Shown piece after piece: positions 47,476-57,869 of a DNA stretch of 64,000 nucleotides. The stretch's first letter is position 1, and each line of letters begins with the position of its first letter. The notes beneath the pieces were generated by a model. That model saw only the letters and a list, made by a program, of their open reading frames with translations. It was not told the DNA's origin and made no database searches. Origin of the DNA: DASUAS01 sp963756895 (lineage in GTDB: Bacteria; Actinomycetota; Acidimicrobiia; IMCC26256; DASPTH01). The translations under genes and the position numbers were made by a program. The DNA lies in contig CAVWPI010000011.1 of NCBI GenBank assembly GCA_963756895.1, positions 620,001 to 684,000 on the forward strand, in the 5' to 3' direction.

Positions 47476-48574
47476 TCAGGCGGTCACGGTGATGCAGATC
47501 GGATCTTCGCCGTCGATCCGCCCGCCGAGGGTGAGGATCGCCTCCTCGGCCTGGTCGAACGTGAAGCGATGCGTGTGCAGCAGGTCGAGCGGATACCGGC
47601 CCGAGAGCAGTGCGGCGATGCCGCGGTCGTAGCCCTCCTGCGAGGGCCCGGTCACGCCCTTGATCGTGAGCTTCCGCTCGCACAGCCGATCGACGGAGAA
47701 CGGGAACTCGTGACCCTTGAACCCGACCGGCACGAGGGTGCCGCCGGGCCGGGCGACGGCCAGCGCGAGGTCGAAGGTCTCCGTCACGTGCGGCACGTAG
47801 TCGATCACCCGGTGGGCGCCGAGCCCGCCGGTGATCTCCTTGACCCGCGCCTCGACGTCGTCGGTACCGAGCTTGAGGAAGTGCGTGGCGCCGAACTGCT
47901 CGGCGATCTCGATCTTCAACGGATTGCGCGCACGGCCGACGACGACGATGTTGCGCGCCCCCGCCTCCTTCGCGGCCATGACCGACGCCATGGCGCGCAG
48001 GCCGGGTCCGATGATGACGACGTCGTCGCCGGCCTGCGTCTCCGGGACGACGGCTCCCCATTCGAAGCCGCCGGCGAACGCGTTGAACAGACACGCGTCC
48101 TCGATGGGCATCGCCTCCGGGATGGAGAACAATCGGGAATCGGGGTGCAGGACCATGTACTCGGCGTACGCGCCCCACAAGTCCCGGCGAGCGTGTCGTC
48201 GACTCGAAGCCGTAGATGAACCGCTCGGTGCACAGCGTCGTCTGGTGCTCGCGACAGAACACGCAGTGACCGCACGTGGCCGACGGCTCGACCGCGACGC
48301 GCGCTCCGACGTCGAGGTTCCAGCGCGCGGTGGCCTCGGGCGTGATGGCGGCGATGTGGCCGACGGCCTCGTGGCCGAGGATGTTCGGGTACTCGTAGCC
48401 CATGATGCGCCGGATGGCGCCGTCGAACTGGCTCACGTCGGTCCCACAGATGCCGGTGGCCTCGACGCGGAGCAGCGCGTACCCGGGCGGGAGCTCGTCG
48501 GGGAGCGGGAGCTCGCGCACCTCCATCTCCTGGTCGCCCACCTGCACTGTGGCTCGCGCGGTCGTCGGGCTCAC
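47476..48574 (-). CDS. Zinc-dependent alcohol dehydrogenase (MDR family), one frame break
   Basis: About 366 residues from GTG 48574, which lies 2 bases after the upstream gene's restored stop. ATGICGTDVSQFDG and LGHEAVGHI hold catalytic zinc ligands, CGHCVFCREHQTTLC the structural zinc cysteines. The NAD part has VVIIGPGLRAMASVMAAKEA. A break near 48185 joins FESTT to GAYAEYMVLHPD. It stands between two DapB-like genes in one minus-strand run and probably oxidises an alcohol made in the same route. Confidence 0.83.
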
Positions 48575-48576
48575 GG

Positions 48577-49667
48577 TCAGCCGTTCTGGAACGCGCGGTC
48601 GGGTCACGTAGTACGGGAGATCGATCGGGGAGAGGTGTCCAGGAGGTGCGGCGACGACGGCGGGGATGGCGTTGGTGGTCGCGAGCGCGGTCATCACGAT
48701 GCTGGAGTGCGTCCGTTCGTCGGGGATCGGGTCCGACATGAGCAGCGCGCGGTACGACGGTCGCCCCTCGACGATGAGGGCGATCGCGCCCGACACGCCC
48801 TCGGGGAGTCGCGGCCAATGCGCCGGCATGAACGCGTCGTCCGTGATCGAGGCGATGTACTCGATGGTGACCACGCGCCGGTCGCCGACCACGCCGAACA
48901 GCTGCCACCAGTACGCGGCAGATCGTTCCCGCCTCGTACGTTCCGACGTTCTCGGTGACGAGATCGTCGGGAGTCGTCGCCGTCTCCCACTCGAGGCGGA
49001 TGTCGTCGAGCGTGGTGCCCAGCAGGTCGGCGATGAAGACGACGTCGGACGTCCAGCGCGTCTCGACGGTGCCGTCGACGATCCGGGGCGGCGCGAAGCC
49101 CTCGGGCTTGCCGAACCCCATGGAATCGCGCAGCACGTGTTCGAGCGGATACGACGTGGCCAGCCCGATGGCGAACTGCTGCTCCCGGTAGCCGGTCATC
49201 TCGCCGGCCATGGAGAGCAGCGCCGCGGGCACGTTCATGCTCATCGCACCGGGTTCCGCTCCCGACGCGTACAGCGACGTGCCGCCCTCGGCGCACGCGG
49301 AGTCGATGATCGAGCGCAGCTCGAGTGGACTTGCGGGTGGGTGGCAGATCTCGACGATCGCGAACGTCACCACGTTCGTGCCGGCGCGGAGGAACTTCGC
49401 CATCTCCTCGACCGCGTCGTGTTCACGACCGACCGCGTCGCCCGCATAGCAGAGGCAGTCGGCACCGAGGGCGACGACCTCGTCGAGGTCTCCGGTCGCG
49501 AGCACGCCGGTCGGTGGGAGCCCGCAGAGCTCACCGGCGTCCTCGCCGATCTTCTCGGGACTGCTCACGTACTGACCGACGAGCTCCAACGCCGGATCCT
49601 CGATGATCGCCCGCAGCGCTTCCCGCCCGGTCAAACCGGTCCCGCAGTGCACCACTCGGATCGTCAT
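48577..49667 (-). CDS. DapB-like NAD(P)-dependent dehydrogenase, paralogue B, frame breaks
   Basis: About 363 residues from ATG 49667 with GAAGGA upstream. RVVHCGTGLTGREALRAII is the cofactor motif; ICHPPASPLELRSII and SLYASGAEPGAM are shared with paralogues A and C. A break near 48915 moves TYEAGTIC to GDRRVVTIEYIASITDD; a last one near 48590 gives the end AFQNG and a stop at 48577. Same probable role as A. The order B-ADH-A on one strand suggests a shared operon. Confidence 0.78.
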
Positions 49668-49697
49668 AACACGTCCTTCGGAGAAGTCGAGCCCCAC

Positions 49698-50663
49698 TCA
49701 CGACAGCGCCGGCACGACCTGCTCGGCCACCGTCCGGAGATAGGGCCACGCCACCTCGGGGGGAACACCCCCGATGAGGGGATGGAGGCCGAGGGGCATC
49801 CCGGCGCGCACGAAATCGATCGCCTCGTCGACGGTGAGGATGCGGTGGCTGCGGTTCTCGGCGCGCAGGGCCTCGGCGGAATCGACGAACGAGAGGCTGG
49901 CGGTGGTCGTGTCACCGACGTTCCACTCCGCGTACCCGCGCACGTCGTTCATGAGGTACGGCCCGAGCTCGTCCCACCGCGGTCGACGTCGTCGGCCACG
50001 AACACGACCGTGGGCGTGTCGACCGACGGGACGAGGCACATCCCGGGCTCGTGTCCTGCGGCGCGCGCGGCATCGGCGTACACCTGCTCGAGCTCGGCGC
50101 CGCCGCCCTGGGCGACGAACCCGAGACCGAAGCGGCCGGCGCGCTTCGCTGCTGCCGCGCTGCCACCACCCCAGAGCAGGGCAGGGCCGCCCGGCGTCAT
50201 CGGAGGAGGGGTGACGTGGATGCGGCGGCCGTCGTGCTCGAACGGCTCGCCCGTCTTGGCCCGGAGCAGCAGCTCGAGCTTCTCCTCGCCGATGCGGCCG
50301 CGCCGGTGGAAGTCGACGCCGTACATCTCGTACTCGACCGGCCGGTAGCCGATGGCGGCGACGTACGACACCCGACCCCGGCTGAGGTTGTCGAGCACCG
50401 TCATCTCCTCGGCCAGGCGCACCGGGTCGTACAACGGCAACAGGACGACGGCGATCATGATCGGCAACGTCGTGGTGCGCGGCGGCGATCGCGGTCGCGA
50501 GCACGATCGGGGTGGGTAGGTAGCCGTCGCTCGACGTGTGGTGCTCGCAGATGATCACACTCACGCACCCGCGCGTCTCCGCCCATTCGGCCATGTCGAG
50601 CGCGGCGCCGTAGAGGTCGGGCGTCGGCGCGCCCGTGCTCGGCGACCGCATGTCGAAGCGCAT
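49698..50663 (-). CDS. LLM-class flavin-dependent (luciferase-like, F420-type) oxidoreductase, frame breaks
   Basis: About 322 residues from ATG 50663. The TIM-barrel start RSPSTGAPTPDLYGAALDMA leads to SVIICEHHTSSDGYLPTPI. After a break near 50470 comes MTVLDNLSRGRVSYVAAIGY and YEMYGVDFHRRGRIGEEKLE, the usual LLM core, then ALLWGGGSAAAAKRAGRFG. A second break near 49985 precedes WNVGDTTTASLSFVDSA. Such enzymes use FMN or F420 to oxidise alcohols, aldehydes or ring carbons. F420 use is inferred from the class and from the DDN-like gene, not seen. Confidence 0.8.
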   Translation of the reverse strand: MRFDMRSPSTGAPTPDLYGAALDMAEWAETRGCVSVIICEHHTSSDGYLPTPIVLATAIAAAHHDVADHDRRRPVAVVRPGAPGRGDDGARQPQPGSGVVRRRHRLPAGRVRDVRRRLPPARPHRRGEARAAAPGQDGRAVRARRPPHPRHPSSDDAGRPCPALGWWQRGSSEARRPLRSRVRRPGRRRRARAGVRRCRARRRTRARDVPRPVGRHAHGRVRGRRRRPRWDELGPYLMNDVRGYAEWNVGDTTTASLSFVDSAEALRAENRSHRILTVDEAIDFVRAGMPLGLHPLIGGVPPEVAWPYLRTVAEQVVPALS

Positions 50664-50689
50664 GGTGAACACGTGGGTCCTCTTCGTCG

Positions 50690-51470
50690 TCAGGATGTCC
50701 CGAGGAACCCGAGGGCCTCGAGGTCGTGGTTCTCCAGATAGTGCCCGCGGAACTCCGGAGGCTGGTCGGCGATGCGTGCGACCGCTTCCCCGAACGCGTC
50801 CATGGGCGCCATGCGGCGCTTGAGGTCGTCGAAGCGCGGCCCGGTGAGGTGGTACTCCACCGACTCGGTGAGCACGACCGGTGCGACGAGGTCGAGCGCG
50901 ATGGCCGTCGACTCGAGGTCGTGCATCAGCCCGTACGAGAAGGCGTCGAGCGCGGCCTTGCTCGCCGCGTACGAGAGCTGGGGGACGTCCTTCGACGGGA
51001 GGTCGCGCGTGCGCGCCGCGGCCGACGTGATGTTGACGATGCGTCCCGCGTCGCGCTCGCAGCATGTCGGGGAGGAAGCCGTGGATCAAGGCCACCGGTG
51101 CGAGCAGGTTGAGCCCGAGCGCCGTCTTCCAGCGTGAGACCGGGATGTCGAGGAACTGGCCGATGAACGTCGCCGCCGCGTTGTTGACGAGCACGTCGGG
51201 CGTGCCCCACGACTCGCGAACCTCGTGCACGACGCGCTCGGCCTCGCTGGTCTGCACGAGGTCGGCCGTGATCGTCCGCACGTCGGCGCTGCCGAGATCA
51301 CGGAGCTCGCTCGCCACCGACTCGAGCGTCCCCGGGAGTCCGACCTTGTTCGGCGACGCATCGGTGCTTCGCGCGACGAGCACGAGGCGATCGCCGCGAC
51401 GGGCGAACGCGTCGGCGATGCCGCGGCCCACGCCGCGCGTCGCTCCGGTGACGAGCACGGTGCGCGTCAT
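50690..51470 (-). CDS. SDR-family oxidoreductase, frame breaks
   Basis: About 261 residues from ATG 51470, overlapping the next upstream stop by ATGA. VLVTGATRGVGRGIADAF is the cofactor motif and DVLVNNAAATF the NNAG-type motif. After a break near 51060 the catalytic Ser and YxxxK appear in IVNITSAAART and YAASKAALDAFSYG. The C-terminal part ends EALGFLGTS. It is first in order of three SDR genes on this strand. Substrate unknown. Confidence 0.82.
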
Positions 51471-52245
51471 GTCATGAAGTTGCCGGCGTTGACGAAGAGC
51501 GTCTGCCCGGTGATCGTCCGCGCCCGGTCGGAGCACAGGAAGATGGCGGCGTCGGCGACGTCCTCGACCGTGGGGATCTGGCCCAGTGGCATCGCCGCCT
51601 TGATGGGTGCGGTCACCACGTCCTCGTCGACACCGCGGCGCTCGGCCTGCGCCCGCACGAACGCCTGGACCGCGGGACCCCACATCCACGACGGCACGAT
51701 CATGTTCACGCGGATCTTCGTCGGTCCGAGCTCCCACGCGGCGTGGAACATCGCCGAGTGCAGCGCGCCTTTCGACGCCGCGTACGCCGTCTGCTGGGCG
51801 GCGCCCGACGACGTGCGGAACGTCTGCGAGCCGATGATCACGAACGAGCCGCCCCGCTCGCCCATCGCGTCGGCTGCGGCACCGAGCACGTGCATCGTCC
51901 CGAGCACGTTGGTCGTGAGAACGGCTTGCCAGTCGTCGTCGCTGGTGCGGGTGATGCCGCCGATGACCTCCTGCGCGGCCACCTGGACCACGCCGTCGAC
52001 GGTCCCGAAGCGCGAGACGGCGAGGGCGACCAACGCCTCGCACTGTTCGGCGTCGGTCACGTCGGTCGGCTGGTGCGCGACGCGTTCGCCGCTCGGATCG
52101 AGCTCGGACGCGAGGCCGGCGAGCTTCTCGCCGTCGCGGGCTCCCAGCGCGACGCGACCCTCCGTCGCGGAGCACGCCGGCTGCCGAGCGCGTGGCCCAG
52201 TCCGGGCCCGACTCCTGTGATCACCACCGTCTTGTCCTCGAGCAT
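51467..52245 (-). CDS. SDR-family oxidoreductase, one frame break
   Basis: About 260 residues from ATG 52245. VVITGVGPGLGHALG is the cofactor motif. After a break near 52165 the frame gives DAEQCEALVALAVSRFG, VVQVAAQEVIGGI in place of NNAG, SFVIIGSQTF, and the catalytic YAASKGALHSAMFH. The end is TGQTLFVNAGNFMT. The NNAG motif is replaced by VAAQ, as in some alcohol-oxidising SDRs. It overlaps the downstream SDR by ATGA. Confidence 0.82.
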
Positions 52246-52300
52246 CGCGTCCGTTGCCGCCTTTCCCGTGTGAAGGTGATTCCCGCCGTCGCGCTCGTGG

Positions 52301-53080
52301 TCAGCGAAGCATGATGCGGCCGCCGTCGGCCATCAGCGTCTGGCCGGTCATGAACGCGCTCGCGTCGGAGAGCAGGAACCCGACGATCGGCGCGATGTCC
52401 TCCTCCAGTCGCCCGTCGCGCGGCAGCGGCTGGTGCCGGAAGCTCCGCTCGAACTTCGCCAGCGTCTCCGGGTCGTCGAGCCCCGGGGTGTGGTGTCGCA
52501 CGGAGACCGGGCACACGCAGTTGACGGTGATGCCGAAGCGGCCCCACTCCGTGGCCGCGGTGCGCGTGACGCCGCGGATGGCCTCCTTGGTCGCCGAGTA
52601 CGCGGCGTAGGTGGCGACGCCCGCCAGCGCGGCGTTGGAGCCGAAGGTCACGATCCGACCGCGACCCTGCTCGCGCATGACCGGAAACGCCGCCTGCATG
52701 AGCCAGACCGTTCCCTTCACGCCGGCCGCGAACGGGACGTCGAGGTCGTCGTCGCGCAGGTCCTCGACCCCGACCGGATCGGTCGACGTCACCGCGTTGG
52801 CGACGACGCCGTCGACCGTGCCGAACGCGTCGACGCCCGCCCGCACGAGCTCGAAGGTGGCGTCGCGGTCGGCCGCGTCGGCCGCTGCGCGCGACGTGCG
52901 GCGCACCGAGCTCGGTGAGCTCGGCCGACAACGCATCGAGCCCTTCCTGCCCGCGTGCCGACACGACGAGCCGGGCGCCTCGCTCCGCCAGATACGCGCG
53001 CGATGCCACGACCGACGCCCTTGCTCGCGCCGGTGACGACGACGACTCGTGCCGTCGAGGTCGTCGGTCACGCTGCTCAC
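52301..53080 (-). CDS. SDR-family oxidoreductase, frame breaks near N-terminus
   Basis: About 261 residues from GTG 53080, overlapping the DapB-like C stop by GTGA. After a break near 53040 the frame reads VVVVTGASKGVGRGIA, and a second near 52990 and a third near 52900 return to the frame of TFELVRAGVDAFGTVDGVVA. The NNAG position reads VANAVT; Ser is in IVTFGSNAAL, and YSATKEAIRGV has the YxxxK. The end is GQTLMADGGRIML. No domain part is missing. It is likely the partner enzyme of the DapB-like gene. Confidence 0.8.
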   Translation of the reverse strand: MSSVTDDLDGTSRRRHRREQGRRSWHRARIWRSEAPGSSCRHAGRKGSMRCRPSSPSSVRRTSRAAADAADRDATFELVRAGVDAFGTVDGVVANAVTSTDPVGVEDLRDDDLDVPFAAGVKGTVWLMQAAFPVMREQGRGRIVTFGSNAALAGVATYAAYSATKEAIRGVTRTAATEWGRFGITVNCVCPVSVRHHTPGLDDPETLAKFERSFRHQPLPRDGRLEEDIAPIVGFLLSDASAFMTGQTLMADGGRIMLR

Positions 53081-54157
53081 TGGATGAGCCCGGTCCACTC
53101 GGCGCCGGTCATCACGCCGGCGACCAGCGGCAGGTCGTGCGACGAGACGATGCCGGGCGCCGCCGCGACCACCGCAGGGACGGCGTTGAGCGGGCGCATG
53201 AACGTGGCGAAGCTCAGCCCGCGGATGTTGCTGCCGCGTCCGTGCATCTCGATGTCGACGGTGTACGTGGGCATCCCCTCGAGGATCACGCGGTAGCCGC
53301 CCATCGGTGACGGATGACGCGGCCAATCCGGTGCCGAGTGCTCACCCATGCGGGTGATGTGCTCGAGCACGATGCGCTCCTCGCCGTCCTTGATGCCGAC
53401 GAGCCGGAACCACATTCCGCCGACCGTCCCGGCCGGGAGCGGCCCCGAGGCGGTCTCGTACGACTCCGGCGCGATCCACTTCTCGAGCGTGTCCTCGACG
53501 CGGTCGAGCCGGAGCCCGTGCGCATCGGCGAGGCCCCAGACGACGGGCGACCACAGGCTGTTGAGCCGACCGGGTTCCTGGAGCGGCGTCATGTAGTCGG
53601 GGGGATGGGCGAAGCCCATGAAGTCGTACATGATGTCGGGCTGCGCGAATCGGCGCGTAGTCGAGGATCTCCTGCATCGTGATCTTGTCGATGCGCGAGC
53701 ACGTCGCGCTGAACACGAACGGCACCATGTCGTTGATCCAGCCCGGCTCGACCCCGCTGTTGAACAGCGTGGTGCCACCCTCACGGCACGCGCGCTCCAA
53801 CAGGTCGCGCACGTCGGGCTCGGCGGCCGGTGGATGGCAGAACGGCACCAGCGAGGTGGTCACCACGTTCTTGCCGGCGTGGAGGCACCGGGCGATGTCG
53901 TCGGCGGCCTCGCGGTACCGGTAGTCGCCGCTCGCGTAGTACGCCACCGCGTCGGCGTCGACCGCCAGCGCGGCGTCGATGTCGCGCGTGGCGATGATCC
54001 CCGTCGGCGGCAGCCCGCAGAGGTCGCCGGCGTCCCGGCCCTCCTTCGCCTCGCTGTGCACCACGAGACCGGCGAGCTCGAGCCCGGGGTGCTGGATCAG
54101 CGCCCGGAGCGCCCCGATCCCCATCTGTCCCGGGCCCCACAGGATCACTCGATGCAC
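53077..54157 (-). CDS. DapB-like NAD(P)-dependent dehydrogenase, paralogue C, one frame break
   Basis: About 360 residues from ATG 54157. VILWGPGQMGIGALRALI is the cofactor motif; LVPFCHPPAAEPDVRDLL and TLFNSGVEPGWIND match the other two paralogues. A break near 53650 joins EILDYAPI to QPDIMYDFMGFAHPP. The end PLVAGVMTGAEWTGLIQ is shared in kind with paralogue B. It diverges from a DUF35 gene by 97 bases, a probable control region. Confidence 0.82.
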
Positions 54158-54254
54158 GTCGTCCCCCCGGGCCGTCGGAAATCAGGTTCTCGTGAGACGG
54201 AGCGCACCCTATCCAGCACGGAGCCGGCGCCGTCTCGCGTGACAGAGTGACGCG

Positions 54255-54641
54255 ATGAGCGAGACACGCCGGGCGTCGGTCGACGATGCCTTCTTCTGGG
54301 ACGGCGCCGCCGAGGGCAGGCTCCTCGTCCAGCGGTGCACCGACTGCGGCACCCTGCGGCACCCGCCCGGCACCGATGTGCGGCAACTGCGGTTCGCTGT
54401 CGAGCGATGCCGCCGAGGCGAGCGGTCGGGGGCACGTCGTGTCGTGGATCACTCGCTGCACCCCAACCGTCCCGACGACGAGCCGCGCATCGTGGTGCTC
54501 GTGCAGCTGGAGGAGGGCACGCGCCTCGTCGCCAACCTCGTCGATCCACCCGACGCCGGGCCGTACGAGGACCGGCCGGTGCAGGTCGACTTCCACGACG
54601 TCGGCGGGACGGCGATGCCGTGCTTCCGGATCTCGGCATGA
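54255..54641 (+). CDS. DUF35 OB-fold protein with zinc ribbon, thiolase partner, frame breaks
   Basis: About 130 residues. The N-terminus DDAFFWDGAAEGRLLVQRC leads to the zinc ribbon CTDCGTLRHP and, in the frame restored by a GC near 54366, PAPMCGNCGSLSSD with the second CxxC. Frame returns near 54470 and EPRIVVLVQLEEGTRLVANL forms the OB fold. It shares the layout of the gene at 9740 and again precedes a thiolase, overlapping its start by ATGA. Likely function: acyl-CoA-binding partner for that thiolase. Confidence 0.8.
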   Translation: MSETRRASVDDAFFWDGAAEGRLLVQRCTDCGTLRHPPGTDVRQLRFAVERCRRGERSGARRVVDHSLHPNRPDDEPRIVVLVQLEEGTRLVANLVDPPDAGPYEDRPVQVDFHDVGGTAMPCFRISA

Positions 54642-55778
54642 CCGGCGCGATCGTCGCCGGCATCGGCGCCACCGAGTTCTCGAAGGACTCCGGCCGCAGC
54701 ACGATGCAGCTCGCGGCCGAGGCGTGCCGCGCCGCGATCCTCGACGCCGGACTCGCGCCGAGCGACATCGACGGCATGGTCACGTTCACCGTCGACGGCA
54801 ACGACGAGCTCGAGCTGATGCGCAACCTCGGCGTCGACGAGATCACCTGGTGGTCGCGCACCCCCGGCGGCGGCGTCGGCGCGTGCGCGACCGTCCAGCA
54901 CGCGGTCGCCGCGATCGACGTCGGGCATGGCGAACACGGTGCTCGTGTACCGCGCGTTCAACGAGCGGTCGCAGTTCCGGTTCGGGCAGCCGCACGCACG
55001 GCCGATGAGCGCTGCGCCGCTCGACTGGTACTTCACCTTCGGCATCGACACGCCGGCGAAGATGTACGCGCTCTGGTTCCGTCGCTACATGCACGACGTA
55101 CGGCGCGACCAACGAGGACTTCGGCCGCTACACGGTGTCGGCGCGTCGTTACGCCGCCACCAACCCCAAGGCGTGGTTCTACGAGCGGCCGATCACGCTC
55201 GAGGACCACCAGGCGTCGCGGTGGATCGTCGAACCCGTGCTGCGCCTCTTCGACTGCTGCCAGGAGAGCGACGGCGGTGTCGCCATCGTGCGTGACGCGC
55301 GCCGATCGGGCCACCGACGTCGACCGACCGGTGGAGATCGTCGCCGCGGCCGATGCGCACCACCGGTTCGCGAGCATCACCGCGAACTACTACCACGACG
55401 ATCTCGCGATCGTATCCCGAGGCAGCCGCGTGCGCGCGGCTGCTGTTCGAGCGCTCCGGGCTGCGTCCCCGCCGACATCGACGTCGCGCGAGATCTACGA
55501 GAACTTCAGCCCACTGGTGTTCTACGTGCTCGAGGCGTACGGGTTCTGCGGTCCGGGCGAAGCCGCTCGACTTCGTCAAGGAGGGCAACCTCGACATCGA
55601 CGGCGCGCTCCCGACGAACACCCACGGTGGGCTGCTCGGCGAGGCGTACATCCACGGCATCAACAGCATCCAGGAAGGCGTCCGGCAGGTCCGGGGGACC
55701 GCGGTCAACCAGGTCGCCGACGTCGAGCACGTGCTGGTGAGCTCGCTCAACAGCGGGCTGATCCTCGGTCGTCCGTAG
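54638..55778 (+). CDS. Thiolase/SCPx-type protein, second copy, several frame breaks
   Basis: About 383 residues from ATG 54638. IVAGIGATEFSKDSGRS, GGGVGACATVQHAVAA with the candidate Cys, then in other frames TVLVYRAFNERSQFRFG, AATNPKAWFYERPITLEDHQ, YENFSPLVFYVLEAYGFCGP and GGLLGEAYIHGINSI. All segments align in order with the copy at 8586. Breaks near 54924 (GGGCGCATGG), 55097, 55300, 55440, 55470 and 55562. With its DUF35 partner it may cleave a CoA-linked side chain. Confidence 0.8.
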
Positions 55779-55805
55779 CGCCGCCCGGGCCCGTACTGAT
55801 ACTTT

Positions 55806-55829
55806 CGGAAACCGGGAAGCCGGTTTCCG
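55806..55829. promoter_or_regulatory. Perfect 24-base palindromic operator-like site
   Basis: CGGAAACCGG GAAG CCGGTTTCCG: 10-base perfect arms and a 4-base centre, ending 2 bases before the start codon of the SDR gene at 55832 and 27 bases after the thiolase stop. This size and symmetry fit a TetR-type repressor site. It may instead fold as an RNA hairpin at the start site. No second perfect copy was seen in the window. Confidence 0.5.
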
Positions 55830-55831
55830 TG

Positions 55832-56635
55832 ATGGGGGTGCACGACGTGGGGGATCGTCTCGCAGGCAAGGTCTGCATCGTCACCGGCGCGGCGCAGGGC
55901 ATCGGCGCCGCGTACGCGCGGGCGGTGGCGGCGGAGGGGGCCGACGTCGCCATCGTCGACCTCAAGCGCATCGACCAGGCGCAACCGGTGCAGGACGACA
56001 TCGCCGCGCTCGGCCGCCGGTCGCTGGCGATCAAGGCCGACGTCACATCGCCCGAGGAGATGGCGGCGATGGCGAAGCAGGTGGTCGACGAGCTCGGCCG
56101 GGTCGACTGCCTCGTCAACAACGCGGCGTTGATGTTCGACCAGCTGATCGCGACCTGGGACGAGTTCCTGGCCGTGAACTACATGGGCATCCTGAACGCT
56201 TCGAACGGCGTCATTCCGTACCTCTGGGAGCAGGGGAGCGGGTCGATCGTCAACATCTCGTCGACCGCGGCGTTCCCGCTCCCGATGCCGGCGCAGTTCA
56301 TGCCGACTGCCGATTCGCCGCCGCCGGTGCTCACGCCTCCGGGCTACGGCGTGACGAAGTGGATGGTGATCTACCAGACGCGGTTCATGGCGCAGCTGCT
56401 CGGCGTCAAGAACATCCGGGTCAACGCGGTTGCGCCCGGCGTCACCATGTCGCCCGCCACCAAGGCGGTCGTCCCGCAGGAGATCGTCGACACCATCACC
56501 GCGTCGACGGCGCTGCACTCGACGCTCGAACCCGAGGACATGACCGGTGTGGTGGTGTTCCTCGCCTCCGACGACAGCTCGAAGATGACGGGCCAGATCC
56601 TCATCAACGACGCCGGCTCGTGGTTCTCCGGGTGA
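55832..56635 (+). CDS. SDR-family oxidoreductase
   Basis: 267 residues, intact. The ATG at 55832 follows the palindrome; GTG codons a few residues later are alternatives. VCIVTGAAQGIGAAYARAVA is the cofactor motif with the next acidic ADVAIVDL selecting NAD. DCLVNNAALM, SIVNISSTAAF with Ser and YGVTKWMVIYQ with Tyr and Lys complete the active site. DMTGVVVFLASDD and GQILINDAG are the usual end. It is followed after 4 bases by a P450 start, so alcohol oxidation after hydroxylation is a natural guess. Confidence 0.88.
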   Translation: MGVHDVGDRLAGKVCIVTGAAQGIGAAYARAVAAEGADVAIVDLKRIDQAQPVQDDIAALGRRSLAIKADVTSPEEMAAMAKQVVDELGRVDCLVNNAALMFDQLIATWDEFLAVNYMGILNASNGVIPYLWEQGSGSIVNISSTAAFPLPMPAQFMPTADSPPPVLTPPGYGVTKWMVIYQTRFMAQLLGVKNIRVNAVAPGVTMSPATKAVVPQEIVDTITASTALHSTLEPEDMTGVVVFLASDDSSKMTGQILINDAGSWFSG

Positions 56636-56639
56636 CCAG

Positions 56640-57841
56640 GTGACCTCCACCCTGCCCGACGAGCTGTACTGGGATCCGTTCGACACGGCGATCGACACCG
56701 CGCCGTACGACACGTGGCGCCGCATGCGCGACGAGGCGCCGGTGTACCGCAACGACCGCTACGGGTTCTTCGCGCTCAGTCGCTTCGCCGACGTCGACGT
56801 CGCGTCGCGTGATCCCGCGACCTTCAGCTCCGCGCACGGCACCGTGTTGGAACTGATGACCGCCGATCCTTACCCCGACGCGCCGCTGATCTTCCTCGAT
56901 CCGCCGGACCACACGCGGTTGCGGTCGCTGGTGTCGCGCGCGTTCACCCGCGCCGGGTGAACGAGCTCGAGGAGCGGATCCGCGAGCTCTGTCGAGACTT
57001 CCTCGACCGCCAGGTGGGTGCCGGCGGGTTCGACTACGTGCAGGACTTCGCCGCCCGACTGCCGTCGCTCGTGATCTCGTCGCTGTTCGGCGTGCCGATT
57101 GCCGAACAGGACGACGTGCGCCTCCTGATCGACACCATGTTCACGATCGAGCCCGGTGTCGGGACGATGAACGCCACCGCGCTCCAGGCCACGGCCGATC
57201 TCAACGTCTACTTCGCCGGGCTGCTGGAGCAGCGCCGGGACCATCCCACCGATGACATGTTGAGTGCGCTCAACGCGGCCGAGCTCCGGCTCGACGACGG
57301 CTCCGTGCGCCGTCTGAGCACCTCGGAGGCCGCCCTCTTCTCCGTGATGCTCGTGAGCGCGGGCACCGAGACCGTGGCGCGGCTGCTCGGGTGGGCGGCC
57401 GTCACCCTCGCCGCCCACCCGGACCAGCGCGCCGAGCTCGCGCGAGACGCGTCGCTGATCCCGAACGCCGTCGAAGAGCTGCTCCGGTTCGAGGCGCCCT
57501 CGCCGGTACAGGCGCGCTTCGTCACCCGGCCCGTCGAACTGCACGGCACCGAGTTGCCCGCTGGCTCGAAGGTGCTGCTGCTCACCGGTTCCGCAGGTCG
57601 TGACGACCGCGAGTTCCCCGACGCCGACCGCTTCGACGTGCGTCGGGAGTTCAGCACGCACCTGTCGTTCGGCTATGGCGTCCACTTCTGCCTGGGTGCC
57701 GCGCTGGCGCGACTCGAATCTCGCATCGCGCTCGAGGAGACGCTGCGCTGCTTCCCGGAGTGGGACGTCGACCACGCTCGAGCGGTCAGGCTGCACACCA
57801 GCACGGTGCGCGGCTACTCGAGCGTGCCGATCTTGATCTGA
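56640..57841 (+). CDS. Cytochrome P450, one frame break
   Basis: About 401 residues from GTG 56640. The N-terminus is DELYWDPFDTAIDTAPYDTW. The break near 56953 turns AFTRA to VNELEERIRELCRD and is in a GCGC-like tract. The I-helix is MLVSAGTETVARLL, K-helix EELLRFEAPS, and the heme loop FGYGVHFCLGAALARLE. It is a full-length class I P450. The next gene on the other strand has lost its 3' end close to this stop. Confidence 0.87.
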
Positions 57842-57869
57842 CCCGACCGCGGCGCGACCAGGGGGACCA

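Noticed and set aside
46304..48892. A single 862-codon protein made of DapB-like and alcohol dehydrogenase parts
   Set aside because: It joins pieces of three genes read in one frame across breaks; separate starts with ribosome sites and restored stops are visible.
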